DNA of 8,710 bases from Gammaproteobacteria bacterium (lineage in GTDB: Bacteria; Pseudomonadota; Gammaproteobacteria; Steroidobacterales; Rariloculaceae): positions 1-8,710 of the forward strand of contig JAFGNC010000554.1 in the NCBI GenBank assembly GCA_016927175.1. Reading direction: 5' to 3'. Of the stretch, positions 1 through 7,151 are shown piece by piece. A program made the position numbers and the translations under genes. The notes under the pieces were generated by a model. The model ran no database searches. It had not been told where the DNA came from and saw nothing but the letters and a program-made list of their open reading frames with translations. Each line of letters starts with the position of its first letter. Position 1 is the stretch's first letter.

Positions 1-229
1 ACGGCGGCGACCCGGATTCCGCTGAGAGCTTTACTTGCCGCTGACTGGGCCGCGGAGCGCTCGGAGCGTCGGAAGGTGTCGCGCACATCCTCCGTCTAGC
101 CTTCGGTGTCTCCCCGAGCAGGAACGCGCGATACCCAGTGTAGAAGTTGTGCCTCGGTCAGCGCGCGGCGCTCGCGCGTCGAGCAGCGTGACTTTCGGCT
201 CCCCGCGCCACCTCCCCCGAGCCCCCCTT

Positions 230-523
230 TCAGCGCTCGAGCAGCCGCTTCTCCTCGAGCAACCTCTCGAGCGAGACGAGCCAGCTTTCGTAGTAGCCTC
301 GGCTCGGGTGTTGCGAATCGCCGCGCTCGGCCTCGCCGACGGACTCGATCAGCCGCTGCTGAAACTCCCGCCACTCGAACACGCCCTGCTCCGCCAGGCT
401 CACGGCCAGCGCGAAAGCGCGCCGCTCCCAATCGTCGTGAAACACCAGCTCGCCGCTCTTACGCGGCAGGGGCGCATCGTCCATCTCCGCGACCTCGGGC
501 CGCGCGGTGCGCGGCTCGCTCAC
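230..523 (-). CDS. Nitrile hydratase accessory (activator) protein
   Basis: Small 97-residue protein of the nitrile hydratase accessory/activator family (P14K, NhlE type), which in characterised systems helps insert the metal and mature the alpha subunit. Visible: a beta-subunit-like segment around residues 23-37 (GELVFHDDWERRAFA), a YYESWL motif near residue 78, and a final LERLLEEKRLL helix. This resembles the N-terminal half of the beta subunit encoded upstream (GEPVFHADWERRVFA, YYEHWL), as expected for the family. The chosen start is GTG at 523, because it overlaps the alpha TGA stop in GTGA, a usual sign of translational coupling; no clear Shine-Dalgarno is seen. An ATG at 484 is the alternative. 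The protein is shorter than many family members and stops right after the helix, so the usual C-terminal extension is absent. Last gene of the operon. The family call is from sequence similarity; the role is known for relatives. Confidence 0.85.
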   Translation of the reverse strand: MSEPRTARPEVAEMDDAPLPRKSGELVFHDDWERRAFALAVSLAEQGVFEWREFQQRLIESVGEAERGDSQHPSRGYYESWLVSLERLLEEKRLLER

Positions 524-1188
524 GCCGGCAGCGCTCGGGTCACGCCGATCATCGCGTCGCGGCCCACTATCGCGGCGAGCTGCTCCTCGTTCCAGCCGTC
601 GGTGCCGGCCGGCCGTTCCGGCAGCACCAGGTAACGAACCTCCGCGCTGCTGTCCCAGACGCGCACCTCGACGTCGTCGCCGAGCTCCGTACCGAACTCA
701 CGCAGCACGCCGCGCGGATCGATGACGACGCGCGACCGATACGCCGCGTCCTTATACCAGGCGGGCGGCAGCCCGAGCACCGGCCACGGGTAACAGGAGC
801 ACAGCGTGCACACGACGACGTTGTGAACCTGCGGCGTGTTCTCGACCGCGACCAGGTGCTCGCCCTGGAGGCCGCCGAATCCGAGCTCGGCGACGGCGCT
901 CGTGGCGTTCTCGAGCAGCCGCTGCTTGAAGGCCGGGTCGACCCAGGCGCGCGCGACGACCTTGGCGCCGTTCATCGGGCCCAGGTCGTGCTCGTAGACG
1001 TCGACGAGCTTGTCGAGCGCGTCCTTCGCGACGAGCCCTTTCTCGGTGAGCAGCGCCTCGAGCTTCGCTACACGCTCGGTGAGCTCGGCATTGCGCTCGC
1101 TCGTGCGCTCGCTGCGATGATAGGGGCTCGGCGGCGCCTCGTGCGCGTGGGCGTGGTCATGGTCGTGGCGGTGGTCGTGCTCGCTCAT
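520..1188 (-). CDS. nthA: Nitrile hydratase alpha subunit, cobalt type
   Basis: Catalytic subunit (222 aa) of nitrile hydratase, a cytoplasmic enzyme that hydrates nitriles to amides. The metal-binding claw CTLCSC lies at residues 127-132, so Cys127, Cys130 and Cys132 should bind the metal, with two cysteines oxidised in the mature enzyme. Thr at the second position is typical of cobalt enzymes (Ser in iron enzymes). It is followed by YPWPVLGLPPAWYK. The start is ATG at 1188, not the longer reading from 1230: AAGGA (1201-1197) sits 8 nt upstream and overlaps the beta stop. The N terminus is unusual. Residues 1-17 read MSEHDHRHDHDHAHAHE, with histidine at every second position from 4 to 16, followed by a linker and a helix near residues 30-50. 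This could bind cobalt or nickel; that is inference. Second gene of the beta-alpha-accessory operon, 11 bp after beta and overlapping the accessory gene by 4 bp. Confidence 0.95.
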   Translation of the reverse strand: MSEHDHRHDHDHAHAHEAPPSPYHRSERTSERNAELTERVAKLEALLTEKGLVAKDALDKLVDVYEHDLGPMNGAKVVARAWVDPAFKQRLLENATSAVAELGFGGLQGEHLVAVENTPQVHNVVVCTLCSCYPWPVLGLPPAWYKDAAYRSRVVIDPRGVLREFGTELGDDVEVRVWDSSAEVRYLVLPERPAGTDGWNEEQLAAIVGRDAMIGVTRALPA

Positions 1189-1194
1189 GCTCGC

Positions 1195-1202
1195 GGTCCT
1201 TA
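1195..1202 (-). promoter_or_regulatory. Ribosome binding site of nitrile hydratase alpha
   Basis: On the minus strand the beta stop and the alpha start read TAAGGACCGCGAGCATG. The AAGGA core uses the last two bases of the beta TAA and lies 8 nt before the ATG at 1188. This decides the alpha start in favour of the His-rich N terminus and suggests that alpha translation depends on ribosomes finishing beta. Confidence 0.75.
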
Positions 1203-1862
1203 GGTTGCAGGCTCCAGGTAGTCCTCCCACAGATCGCTGTAGACGCAGTCGCGCCGAGTCACATTCTCGCCCCAGAGCTCTTTGGCCTCGAACCTCACGG
1301 TGTACAGAGGCTGGGCGTTCTCGCCGCGGTCGTGGGCGACTGTGTCCGGGAAGACGTGCGAGCCGCGATGCGCGGCGACGACGCCCGTCTTGCCGCGGAC
1401 GTAGCGCGCGAGCCGCGTGTGACCGGTGATCTCGATGTTGCGGGCCCGAACCGCGTCGCCGACGCCGAAGAGCGGCGTGATCCTGCCGTCGTCACGAGTC
1501 GCCGGCATACCGTGGCGCACGAGGCCCTCGACCTGCTCGGCGTTCGGCGCCGGAAACGGCGTCGGCTTGATCGCGGCGGCACGGCCCGACTCGATCTCTG
1601 CGTCCGTCACGTAGCCGAGGTCCTTCGCGAGCGTGATGACTTCGACGAGCCAGTGCTCGTAGTAGCTCGTCGCGAGGTACTCGACCGGATCCATGCGCTC
1701 GATCGCGTGGCGGGCGCGGTCGACGGGGCCGAGAAACGCGAGCCCCGCGAGATTCATCGCGAACACGCGCCGCTCCCAGTCGGCGTGGAAGACCGGCTCG
1801 CCTTCTTCCCGGCGCACCGGGCCGAAGCAGGTCATGCCGCCCAGGTCGTGTATGCCGTTCAT
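1200..1862 (-). CDS. nthB: Nitrile hydratase beta subunit
   Basis: Beta subunit (220 aa) of nitrile hydratase. It pairs with alpha and shapes the active site and substrate channel. The N terminus MNGIHDLGGMTCFGPV is the family signature. An N-terminal helical domain (about residues 1-110) holds FHADWERR, RHAIERM and SYYEHWL. A C-terminal SH3-like barrel (about 125-218) holds GHTRLARYVRGKTG, YTVRFEAKELWG and DLWEDYL. Arg51 (in RHAIERM) and Arg150 (in GHTR) occupy the positions of the two conserved beta arginines (Arg56 and Arg141 in the Rhodococcus N-771 iron enzyme, from memory) that hydrogen-bond the oxidised cysteines. The start is ATG at 1862, with AGAGGTG 5 nt upstream. Length matches the family and no break is seen. 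First gene of the operon; the beta-before-alpha order is that of the Rhodococcus cobalt enzymes. Confidence 0.95.
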   Translation of the reverse strand: MNGIHDLGGMTCFGPVRREEGEPVFHADWERRVFAMNLAGLAFLGPVDRARHAIERMDPVEYLATSYYEHWLVEVITLAKDLGYVTDAEIESGRAAAIKPTPFPAPNAEQVEGLVRHGMPATRDDGRITPLFGVGDAVRARNIEITGHTRLARYVRGKTGVVAAHRGSHVFPDTVAHDRGENAQPLYTVRFEAKELWGENVTRRDCVYSDLWEDYLEPAT

Positions 1863-2255
1863 CGTCGCACCTCTCGAGCGGCCTGCCCCAACTGCCTAAC
1901 CGCCGCGAACGCGACTCAAGACTTCCGCGAAGCGCGGCTTCTCGATACGGGGTTCGGCAAGGGAGTTCATCTCCAGGTTCATGAGCTGCAGATGATCCTG
2001 CCTTTCCCATGTTTCCCGCCTCTTCAACGGCGTAAGGGCCCACGCACATAGCGGGTATGGTACATCGGGGAAAGCCAACCATACGCGGCGACGACGGGTA
2101 CCGTCGGCCGCGACATCCGGAACGATCTGCGGGTAATCCGAACGAAGCGCGGCACGACGCGCTCTGCGAGGGGCTGCCCTCGACCTACGCCTGCGAAGCG
2201 TTCTCGCGGCCCGCCCTCTGCGAAAACGCCACGACGTCGCGGCCGTCGCCTGCAG
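1863..2255. other. Upstream region of the nitrile hydratase operon, no recognisable gene
   Basis: This stretch separates the beta-subunit start from the DUF6152 remnant. It presumably carries the operon promoter, but I see no convincing -35/-10 pair. A short hairpin (CCGCG-AAG-CGCGG) lies near 1924-1936. Open frames cross it on both strands, but none shows a recognisable family, a good ribosome site or consistent codon use. A 28-codon minus-strand frame (1896-1982, MNLEMNSLAEPRIEKPRF...) ends 33 bp before the beta start and could at most be a leader peptide. Confidence 0.4.
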
Positions 2256-2378
2256 CCCGTGACCCGGATCGAGTGGATGAATCCTCACGTCTGGATCTGC
2301 ATGAACGTCGGGAAAGAAGACGGGACGACCGAGGCGCGTTGCTCTTGCTGGTAGGTCGCACGTTGGAGCAACCGCTCA
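2256..2378 (+). pseudogene. Decayed DUF6152-family protein fragment
   Basis: The plus-strand frame starting at 2256 reads PVTRIEWMNPHVWI followed by CMNVGKEDGTTEA. This matches the conserved core of DUF6152, a family of small, usually exported proteins of unknown function that typically contain a segment like GTVTRVEWTNPHVWFYLDV. After a stop at 2352-2354 the same frame gives ARWSNRS (2358-2378), resembling the next conserved block (RRGWSRDSLKPGD type). A further stop follows at 2388. The signal peptide and the HHSF-type N terminus expected upstream are not recognisable, and the part between the two blocks is shortened. I therefore read it as a gene remnant with internal deletion, running up to the tail of the convergent GST. 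The match rests on remembered family patterns; a profile search would settle it. Confidence 0.5.
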
Positions 2379-2400
2379 GGGGCGACGTAAAGCGCTCTTC

Positions 2401-3024
2401 TCATCGGCCTTGTCCAGAGACTGCCCTGCGCCAAGCGTCGCGCGATTCTAGACGCTCGATCCATGCCGCGGCGTTAGGGAACGCGCCGAAATCGATCCCC
2501 GCTTCGTGGCGCAGCGTGAATGTGCTCGCCAGGGCGAAATCGGCAATGCTGAGGTCGCCCGCGATCCAGTCGCGCCCGGCGAGCGCTCCGTCGAGCACGG
2601 CGAGCAGCTTCGTGGTTTCCTTCGTCTCCGCGGCGACGACGTCCTCATCAGGCTTGCCGCGGCCGAATCTTTCCTTCAGCACCTTCTCGAACGCAAGCTT
2701 TTGGCTCGAGGGCCCGAGATGGATTGCCTGCCAGTACGACCACTGGTCCACGACGGCGCGCTTCTTCAGATCCTCCGGATACAGGCGGCGAGCCGGATCG
2801 AGGGACGCGAGATACGCATTGATCGCCCGCGACTCGAACAGATTCAAATCCCCGTCTACGAAAGCGGGCACCTTGCCGTTCGGGTTGATCGCGAGGTATT
2901 CCGGCGTCTTGGTGCCGCCGCCGGGCACGTCCACGTCGACGATCTCGACGTCCGCGCCGAGCTCGAAGATCACCGCGCGCACACGCAGACAGTTCGGAGA
3001 GAAGTTCGCGTTGTAAAGCTTCAT
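2401..3024 (-). CDS. Glutathione S-transferase family protein
   Basis: Complete 207-residue GST, the usual family length. The N-terminal thioredoxin-like domain (about 1-75) starts MKLYNANFSPNCLRV; Ser9 lies at the usual catalytic position, with Cys12 nearby. NPNGKVPAF (48-55) carries the cis-proline Pro53, and FESRAI (63-68) carries the Glu/Ser pair that binds the gamma-glutamyl group of glutathione. The all-helical C-terminal domain includes WIAGDLSIADFALAS (153-167), with the N-capping box Ser159/Asp162. The start is ATG at 3024 because AGGAGGG lies 4 nt upstream; an in-frame upstream start at 3045 would bury this site. Cytosolic, probably conjugating glutathione to electrophiles, but the substrate cannot be read from sequence. 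It is divergent from the lactonase gene, and its tail abuts the DUF6152 remnant. Unrelated in sequence detail to the broken GST at 8460-8582. Confidence 0.9.
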   Translation of the reverse strand: MKLYNANFSPNCLRVRAVIFELGADVEIVDVDVPGGGTKTPEYLAINPNGKVPAFVDGDLNLFESRAINAYLASLDPARRLYPEDLKKRAVVDQWSYWQAIHLGPSSQKLAFEKVLKERFGRGKPDEDVVAAETKETTKLLAVLDGALAGRDWIAGDLSIADFALASTFTLRHEAGIDFGAFPNAAAWIERLESRDAWRRAVSGQGR

Positions 3025-3265
3025 GAAGCCCTCCTGGATGACCATAGCGCGCCGCTTCGACGCCGTTGACTATTTGAGCATAGCCGCCGGCGGTCGACAC
3101 CGGAGCGCACCCTCGAACGGCGCCATCACCGACCCGGCCGCACATCAGGTGCAACGCGGACAGCATGGAGGCGCACCACCGTGCCTGCCCGGAGCCGCCC
3201 CCTCGTGCTTGCGTCGCGCAGTTCATGAATAATAGGCGCGAAGGTTCACAGCAAGGGGATTCGGC
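3025..3265. promoter_or_regulatory. Divergent intergenic region between GST and lactonase
   Basis: These 241 bp must carry the promoters of both flanking genes. Visible: a perfect 10-bp palindrome CCGCCGGCGG at 3084-3093, next to the relatively AT-rich GACTATTTGAGCATAG on the GST side. An AT-rich GAATAATAG (3227-3235) lies about 30 bp before the lactonase ATG and is the best, though weak, -10 candidate there; TTGCGT at 3209 is a poorly spaced -35. The palindrome could be an operator. All of this is inference. Confidence 0.25.
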
Positions 3266-4333
3266 ATGACGAGGTTGGTTCTTTTGTCCATTCTGGCGAC
3301 CGCGTCGCTATCGGCCTTCTCGCAGCCGTCCAACGAAGGCTGCGCGCCCCGGGCGGGCCTCGAGTTCGTGTGCGGGCCCGAAAACCCCGAGGACCTCGTG
3401 CTCGTTCCCGGCACCGACTGGATCATCGCGAGCTCGATGACGGAGGGCGCCGGTCTGGTGCTTGTCGACTCCGACGAGGCGACATGGAGCGTGCTCTATC
3501 CCGGAGCGCGGCCGCGCGCCGCGCACGATCCGATGTACGCCGACTGCACGGTGGCGCCCGATCCGGCGCGGTTCAATGCGCACGGTTTGAATCTGCGCGC
3601 GGGCCGCGACGGGCACTCGACCCTGTACGCTGTGATGCACGGAGAGCGCGAGTCGATCGAGGTCTTCGACGTCGATGCGACGGGCGAGCAGCCGGTTTTG
3701 ACCTGGACAGGCTGCGTGCGTCTGCCCGAGGAGCTTGCCGCAAACAGTGTCGCGCCGCTCGCGGACGGATCGCTGGTGGCGACCGTGCTGATTCTGCCCG
3801 GCAGAACATTCGCGGATTCGGTCGCGATGAGACCGACCGGCGTAGTGCTCGAATGGTCGCCCGGCGAGCCGGGCTTCACGCGCATCGAAGGCACCGAGCT
3901 GCCCGGTAACAACGGCATCGAGGTGTCGCCCGACGGCGAGGAAATCTATGTCGTCTCGTCCGGCTTTCAGACCGTCGTCGCATTCTCGAACACGAACCCT
4001 GCGCGCGAGCTCAGGACGACCGAGCCCCTGGCGTTCACGCCCGACAACCTGCATCTCGATACCTCGGGCCGCCTACTCACGGCGGGCATGAGGAACGACG
4101 CGCCGGAGTGCGGCGGCACACCGGGGCCGCAGCACGACCTCGCGCGGCTGTCGACCTGCCCGCGCGGCACATTGGGGATCGCGATCGACCCTGCCACGAT
4201 GGAGTACGAGACGATCGTCGATACTCCGGCGACGCCCGTCTTCAGCAACGCGACCATGGTGCTGACGCACGACGGGCGATTCTGGCTCGGCACCTTCCAG
4301 GGCGACCGCATTGCTTACGGCGACCTCCAGTAA
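3266..4333 (+). CDS. Secreted paraoxonase-like lactonase/arylesterase
   Basis: A 355-residue six-bladed beta-propeller of the paraoxonase/SMP-30 superfamily. The first ~20 residues (MTRLVLLSILATASLSAFSQ) form a signal peptide, so export is expected. The paraoxonase landmarks are all present in order: ENPEDLVLVPG with Glu42-Asp43 (calcium-ligand site, PON1 Glu53-Asp54); FNAHGLNL with His106 (PON1 His115); VMHGERES with His125 (PON1 His134); Asn160 (PON1 Asn168); NNGIEVSPDGEEIYVV with Asn216 (PON1 Asn224); TPDNLHLD with Asp260-Asn261 (PON1 Asp269-Asn270). A complete calcium site and histidine dyad point to an active hydrolase of lactones or aryl esters; the natural substrate is unknown. Six cysteines could form disulfides after export. 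The start is ATG at 3266, with AAGGGGA about 7 nt upstream. It stands alone, divergent from GST and convergent with the permease. Equivalences come from motif order and memory, not alignment. Confidence 0.8.
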   Translation: MTRLVLLSILATASLSAFSQPSNEGCAPRAGLEFVCGPENPEDLVLVPGTDWIIASSMTEGAGLVLVDSDEATWSVLYPGARPRAAHDPMYADCTVAPDPARFNAHGLNLRAGRDGHSTLYAVMHGERESIEVFDVDATGEQPVLTWTGCVRLPEELAANSVAPLADGSLVATVLILPGRTFADSVAMRPTGVVLEWSPGEPGFTRIEGTELPGNNGIEVSPDGEEIYVVSSGFQTVVAFSNTNPARELRTTEPLAFTPDNLHLDTSGRLLTAGMRNDAPECGGTPGPQHDLARLSTCPRGTLGIAIDPATMEYETIVDTPATPVFSNATMVLTHDGRFWLGTFQGDRIAYGDLQ

Positions 4334-4466
4334 GCGCGACGCCGGCGCACGTCTTTCGGACGGCGCGGCCATCGAGCCGGTGCTCGCGCGCAGCAGCTTC
4401 GAGCTCAGCCGCCCAGATCGATCGGCCGTTTCGCTCCACGACGAGCCGTGGCACTGAAGCCGTCAC
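4334..4466 (-). other. Possible small coding frame or gene remnant after the permease
   Basis: The permease ends GAGTGA, and GTG at 4466 overlaps that stop as GTGA, right behind AAGGGGGA. The frame from this GTG encodes VTASVPRLVVERNGRS, then IWAAELEAAAREHRLDGRAV, and stays open to 4242, so the last third would be antisense to the lactonase 3' end. The composition looks protein-like (amphipathic, mostly G/C third bases), but I recognise no family, and high GC alone keeps frames open. Treat it as an unproven ORF or the stub of a deleted downstream gene. Confidence 0.2.
4345..4366 (+). terminator. Candidate hairpin after the lactonase gene
   Basis: Eleven bases after the lactonase stop, GCGC-A-CGTC, loop TTTCG, GACG-GCGC can fold into an 8-bp stem with one bulged A. 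No T-tract follows, so it is either an atypical GC-rich terminator or a chance fold. It lies between two convergent genes, where a bidirectional terminator would be expected. Confidence 0.3.
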
Positions 4467-6985
4467 TCCCCCTTCAGCGTCTCCATCGGATCGATCGCCG
4501 ACGCCCGCCGCGCTGGCAGATAGCTCGCGAGCGCCGCCGCCGCGAGAATCACGGCCACAGCCGCCGTATACGTCACGAGGTCCGTGGACTCCACGCCGAA
4601 CAGCAGCGACGATAGGAACCGCGTCAACGCGAGCGCCGCCACGAGTCCGATCGCGAGGCCCACGCCACTCAAAACGAGCCCCTGCCGCAGAAACATCGCC
4701 CGCACCTCGCGGTGCTGCGCGCCGAGCGCCAAGCGAATGCCGATCTCGCGCGAGCGCTGCGTCACCACGTATGCCATCATGCCGTAGATCCCCACGAGCC
4801 CCAGGGCGAGCGCCATGAAGCTCGCCACGGCGAGCATCACGAGCGCGAATGACGTGCGCGCGAGCGAGCCCGCGTAGAGGCTCTGCATCGTGCGCTCGAG
4901 CGCTACGGGCACGTCGCGATTCACGGACCACACGGCCTCGCGAATCTCGTTGTTGAGCGCGGCCGTGCCCGTGCGTTCGCTGCGCACGACGATTGCGATG
5001 GCGGGATACGCAAACGCCTCGTCGCCGAACGCGTTCGCCATCAGCGCGGGCCAGTACACGATGCTCGGCGCGTCGGCGTAGAGGGCGTCTTCCTTCACGC
5101 TGCGCACCACGCCGATCACTTCGCGCCAGTCGTCGGTGTCGATCGGTGTGCGGATGCGCTTGCCGAGCGCGTCGGCCGGCGAGCCCCCGAGCTCGCGCGC
5201 GAAGTCCTCGGAGATCAGCGCCACGCGGCCGCCGGCCTGGATGTCGGCCCACGTGAAGCCGCGCCCCGCGACGAGGTCGGTCGCCATCGTCTCGAGATAG
5301 CCCGGCGACACGAACTTGAAGCGCCGCCCCGGCGGCGAGTCGCCGGGCGCGAGCGCGTCGCCTTCCACGAGCGCCACGGAGTTGAACACGAACGGCCCGC
5401 CCTCCATCGGTAGCACGTTCGTGAAGCCGACCGAGGTGACGCCCGGCAGCGCCGCGATGCGCTCGAGGATCTCGCGCTGCACGGGCACGTAGCGCATGGG
5501 ATCTCGGATGATGTCGCTCGGCGCCCACGTGCGCACCGTTTGAATCGTGGCCGAATCGACGAAGCCGGGATGCACGTTACGCAGCGCCTCGAACGTGCGT
5601 GCCATGAGCACGGCGCTCACCACGAGCACCAGCGCGAGCGCCACCTGCACCACGACCAGCGTGCTGCGCGTGGCGCTGCGCTCGCGGCTCGCGCTGGCGC
5701 CGCGCGCGCCGCCGCCGCCTCCGTCGAAGGCCGCCACGCGGCCGCCCCACGCGTGCTTCAGCGCCGTGATCGATCCGAAGGCCAGCGTCGCCAGGAGCGA
5801 CACGGCCACCGTGAACGCGAGCACGGCCGGGTGAATGGCGATCTCGTTCACGCGCGGCAAGTCGCCGGGGCCGATGGCCACGAGCAGCTCGAGCCCGCCG
5901 TACGCGAGCACGAGGCCGAGCGCGCCGCCCACCGTGCCGATCACGAGCGCCTCCGTGAGCAGCTCGCGTGCGATGCGTGCCGGAACCGCCCCGAGCGCCG
6001 CGCGCACGGCGAGCTCGTGCCGCCGTGCGTCGGCGCGCACCAGCATGAGGTTCGCGATGTTCGCGCACGCCACGAGCAGCACGGCCCCGATCGCCGCCAT
6101 GAGCACCCACAGCGCGCTCGCCGTGGCGCCCACCATGTCGTCCTTCAGCGGCCGCACCACGGGGCGGATGCGCATGTTCTCGATCGCCTCGCGGCTCACG
6201 CTCAAACCCTGCAAGATCGGCCACCCGTCGAGCCAGATCGGCAACATGCGCTCGAGATCCGCGCGCGCTTCCTCCGCCGTGACGCCGGGCTTCAACCGCG
6301 CGAGCGCGTGCAAGTTGAAGGTGCCGATCGTTTGGCGTGCGGGGTCGAGGCGCATGGCCACAATGATGTCGAACGTCGGCGACATGTCGAGGAACCGGAA
6401 GTCGCGCGGCATGATGCCCACGACCCGCGCGGGCCGGCCATTGATCTCGAGCGCTTGCCCGAGCGCCGCCGCGTCGCTGCCGAAGCGGCTCTCGGCGAAC
6501 GCGTACGACAGAATCACCGGGTCCGGCCCCTCGGCGCCGGGGCCGTGCTCGGCCTCCGTGAACCAGCGCCCGCGCATGGGCTGCACGCCGAGCGCCTGGA
6601 GGAGGCCGTACGTCGTGCGCAGCGAGCGCACGCGCTCCGTGCCGTCCGTGCGCGTCAGCGTCTCGCCGCCGTCGCCCCACATGCCGAGCTCGGCGATGGT
6701 TTCGCTCTCCTCGCGATACGTGAACCACATGCTCGACGCCGACGAGAGATCCCCGTCGCCCTGCGCAGACGCGTTGTGTCGAATCCGCACGAGCTCGTCC
6801 GGGTTCGGATATGGCAGCGGCTTCAGCAACACCGAGTACACCACGCTGAAGATCGCCGCCGTGGCGCCGATGCCGAGCGCCAGCGTGACTACGGCCGTCA
6901 CCATGAACGACGGCCGCCGCGGCAGCGTGCGCAGCGCATGGCGCACGTCGCGCCCGACGGAATCGAACCAGCTCGAAACGCTCAT
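4463..6985 (-). CDS. ADOP-family FtsX/MacB-like ABC transporter permease
   Basis: An 840-residue inner-membrane permease of the duplicated FtsX-type class called ADOP (acidobacterial duplicated orphan permease). Two MacB/FtsX halves are fused. Half 1: TM about 29-55 (ALGIGATAAIFSVVYSVLL), periplasmic domain about 56-285, TMs about 290-316, 342-370 and 386-410. A Gly-rich linker covers 421-430. Half 2: TM about 441-463, periplasmic domain about 464-708, TMs about 712-740, 766-790 and 803-823. The paired cytoplasmic signatures RRHELAVRAALGA (321-333) and RSREIGIRLALGA (744-756), and the tail LPARRASAIDPMETLK, are typical. Start chosen: ATG at 6985 (MSVSSWFDSVGRDVRHAL), with GGGGAG about 6 nt upstream; ATG at 7018 is possible, and the frame stays open to 7297 without family similarity. 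No ATPase, membrane fusion protein or PadR regulator adjoins it, which fits the orphan name. The substrate is unknown; MacB relatives transport peptides, lipoproteins or macrolides. Confidence 0.93.
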   Translation of the reverse strand: MSVSSWFDSVGRDVRHALRTLPRRPSFMVTAVVTLALGIGATAAIFSVVYSVLLKPLPYPNPDELVRIRHNASAQGDGDLSSASSMWFTYREESETIAELGMWGDGGETLTRTDGTERVRSLRTTYGLLQALGVQPMRGRWFTEAEHGPGAEGPDPVILSYAFAESRFGSDAAALGQALEINGRPARVVGIMPRDFRFLDMSPTFDIIVAMRLDPARQTIGTFNLHALARLKPGVTAEEARADLERMLPIWLDGWPILQGLSVSREAIENMRIRPVVRPLKDDMVGATASALWVLMAAIGAVLLVACANIANLMLVRADARRHELAVRAALGAVPARIARELLTEALVIGTVGGALGLVLAYGGLELLVAIGPGDLPRVNEIAIHPAVLAFTVAVSLLATLAFGSITALKHAWGGRVAAFDGGGGGARGASASRERSATRSTLVVVQVALALVLVVSAVLMARTFEALRNVHPGFVDSATIQTVRTWAPSDIIRDPMRYVPVQREILERIAALPGVTSVGFTNVLPMEGGPFVFNSVALVEGDALAPGDSPPGRRFKFVSPGYLETMATDLVAGRGFTWADIQAGGRVALISEDFARELGGSPADALGKRIRTPIDTDDWREVIGVVRSVKEDALYADAPSIVYWPALMANAFGDEAFAYPAIAIVVRSERTGTAALNNEIREAVWSVNRDVPVALERTMQSLYAGSLARTSFALVMLAVASFMALALGLVGIYGMMAYVVTQRSREIGIRLALGAQHREVRAMFLRQGLVLSGVGLAIGLVAALALTRFLSSLLFGVESTDLVTYTAAVAVILAAAALASYLPARRASAIDPMETLKGE

Positions 6986-7151
6986 GCCACGCTCCCCGCT
7001 CGCACGCTCATGCGACATCCCGCTCGACCGGCTCGACCGGCTCATGCGCCCACTCCCGCTCGTAGCAACCGGCGTGCCAAGTGGACGCACGCCGCGCAAC
7101 TTGTTGATCTCTCGGCCCCGCATCGCGCCGGGGGCGGCGCGCCGGCTTAGG

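Noticed and set aside
1..229. Search for a gene or terminator downstream of the accessory gene
   Set aside because: Only short, weak stems and GC-driven frames were seen; no T-tract and no recognisable protein.
106..1203. 365-codon plus-strand open frame opposite the nitrile hydratase genes
   Set aside because: Arg/Ala-rich translation with no family features; antisense shadow of alpha and the accessory gene, whose motifs are unambiguous.
1189..1230. Longer alpha-subunit start at 1230
   Set aside because: It would lie inside the beta gene and lacks a ribosome site; the ATG at 1188 has AAGGA at 8 nt.
1896..2288. 130-codon minus-strand frame upstream of the beta subunit
   Set aside because: Arg-rich first half, no recognisable domain and no ribosome site; possibly only a leader peptide at its end.
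2057..3016. 319-codon plus-strand frame opposite the GST
   Set aside because: Shadow of the GST; the DUF6152 motifs in this area lie in a different plus-strand frame.
7022..7048. Tandem GCTCGACCG units as a CRISPR or satellite
   Set aside because: Only two full copies of 9 bp without spacers; too short to be more than local slippage.
5540..7150. 536-codon and 478-codon plus-strand open frames opposite the permease
   Set aside because: His/Arg/Ala- or Ser/Arg-rich shadow translations caused by high GC; the minus strand encodes a full ADOP permease.
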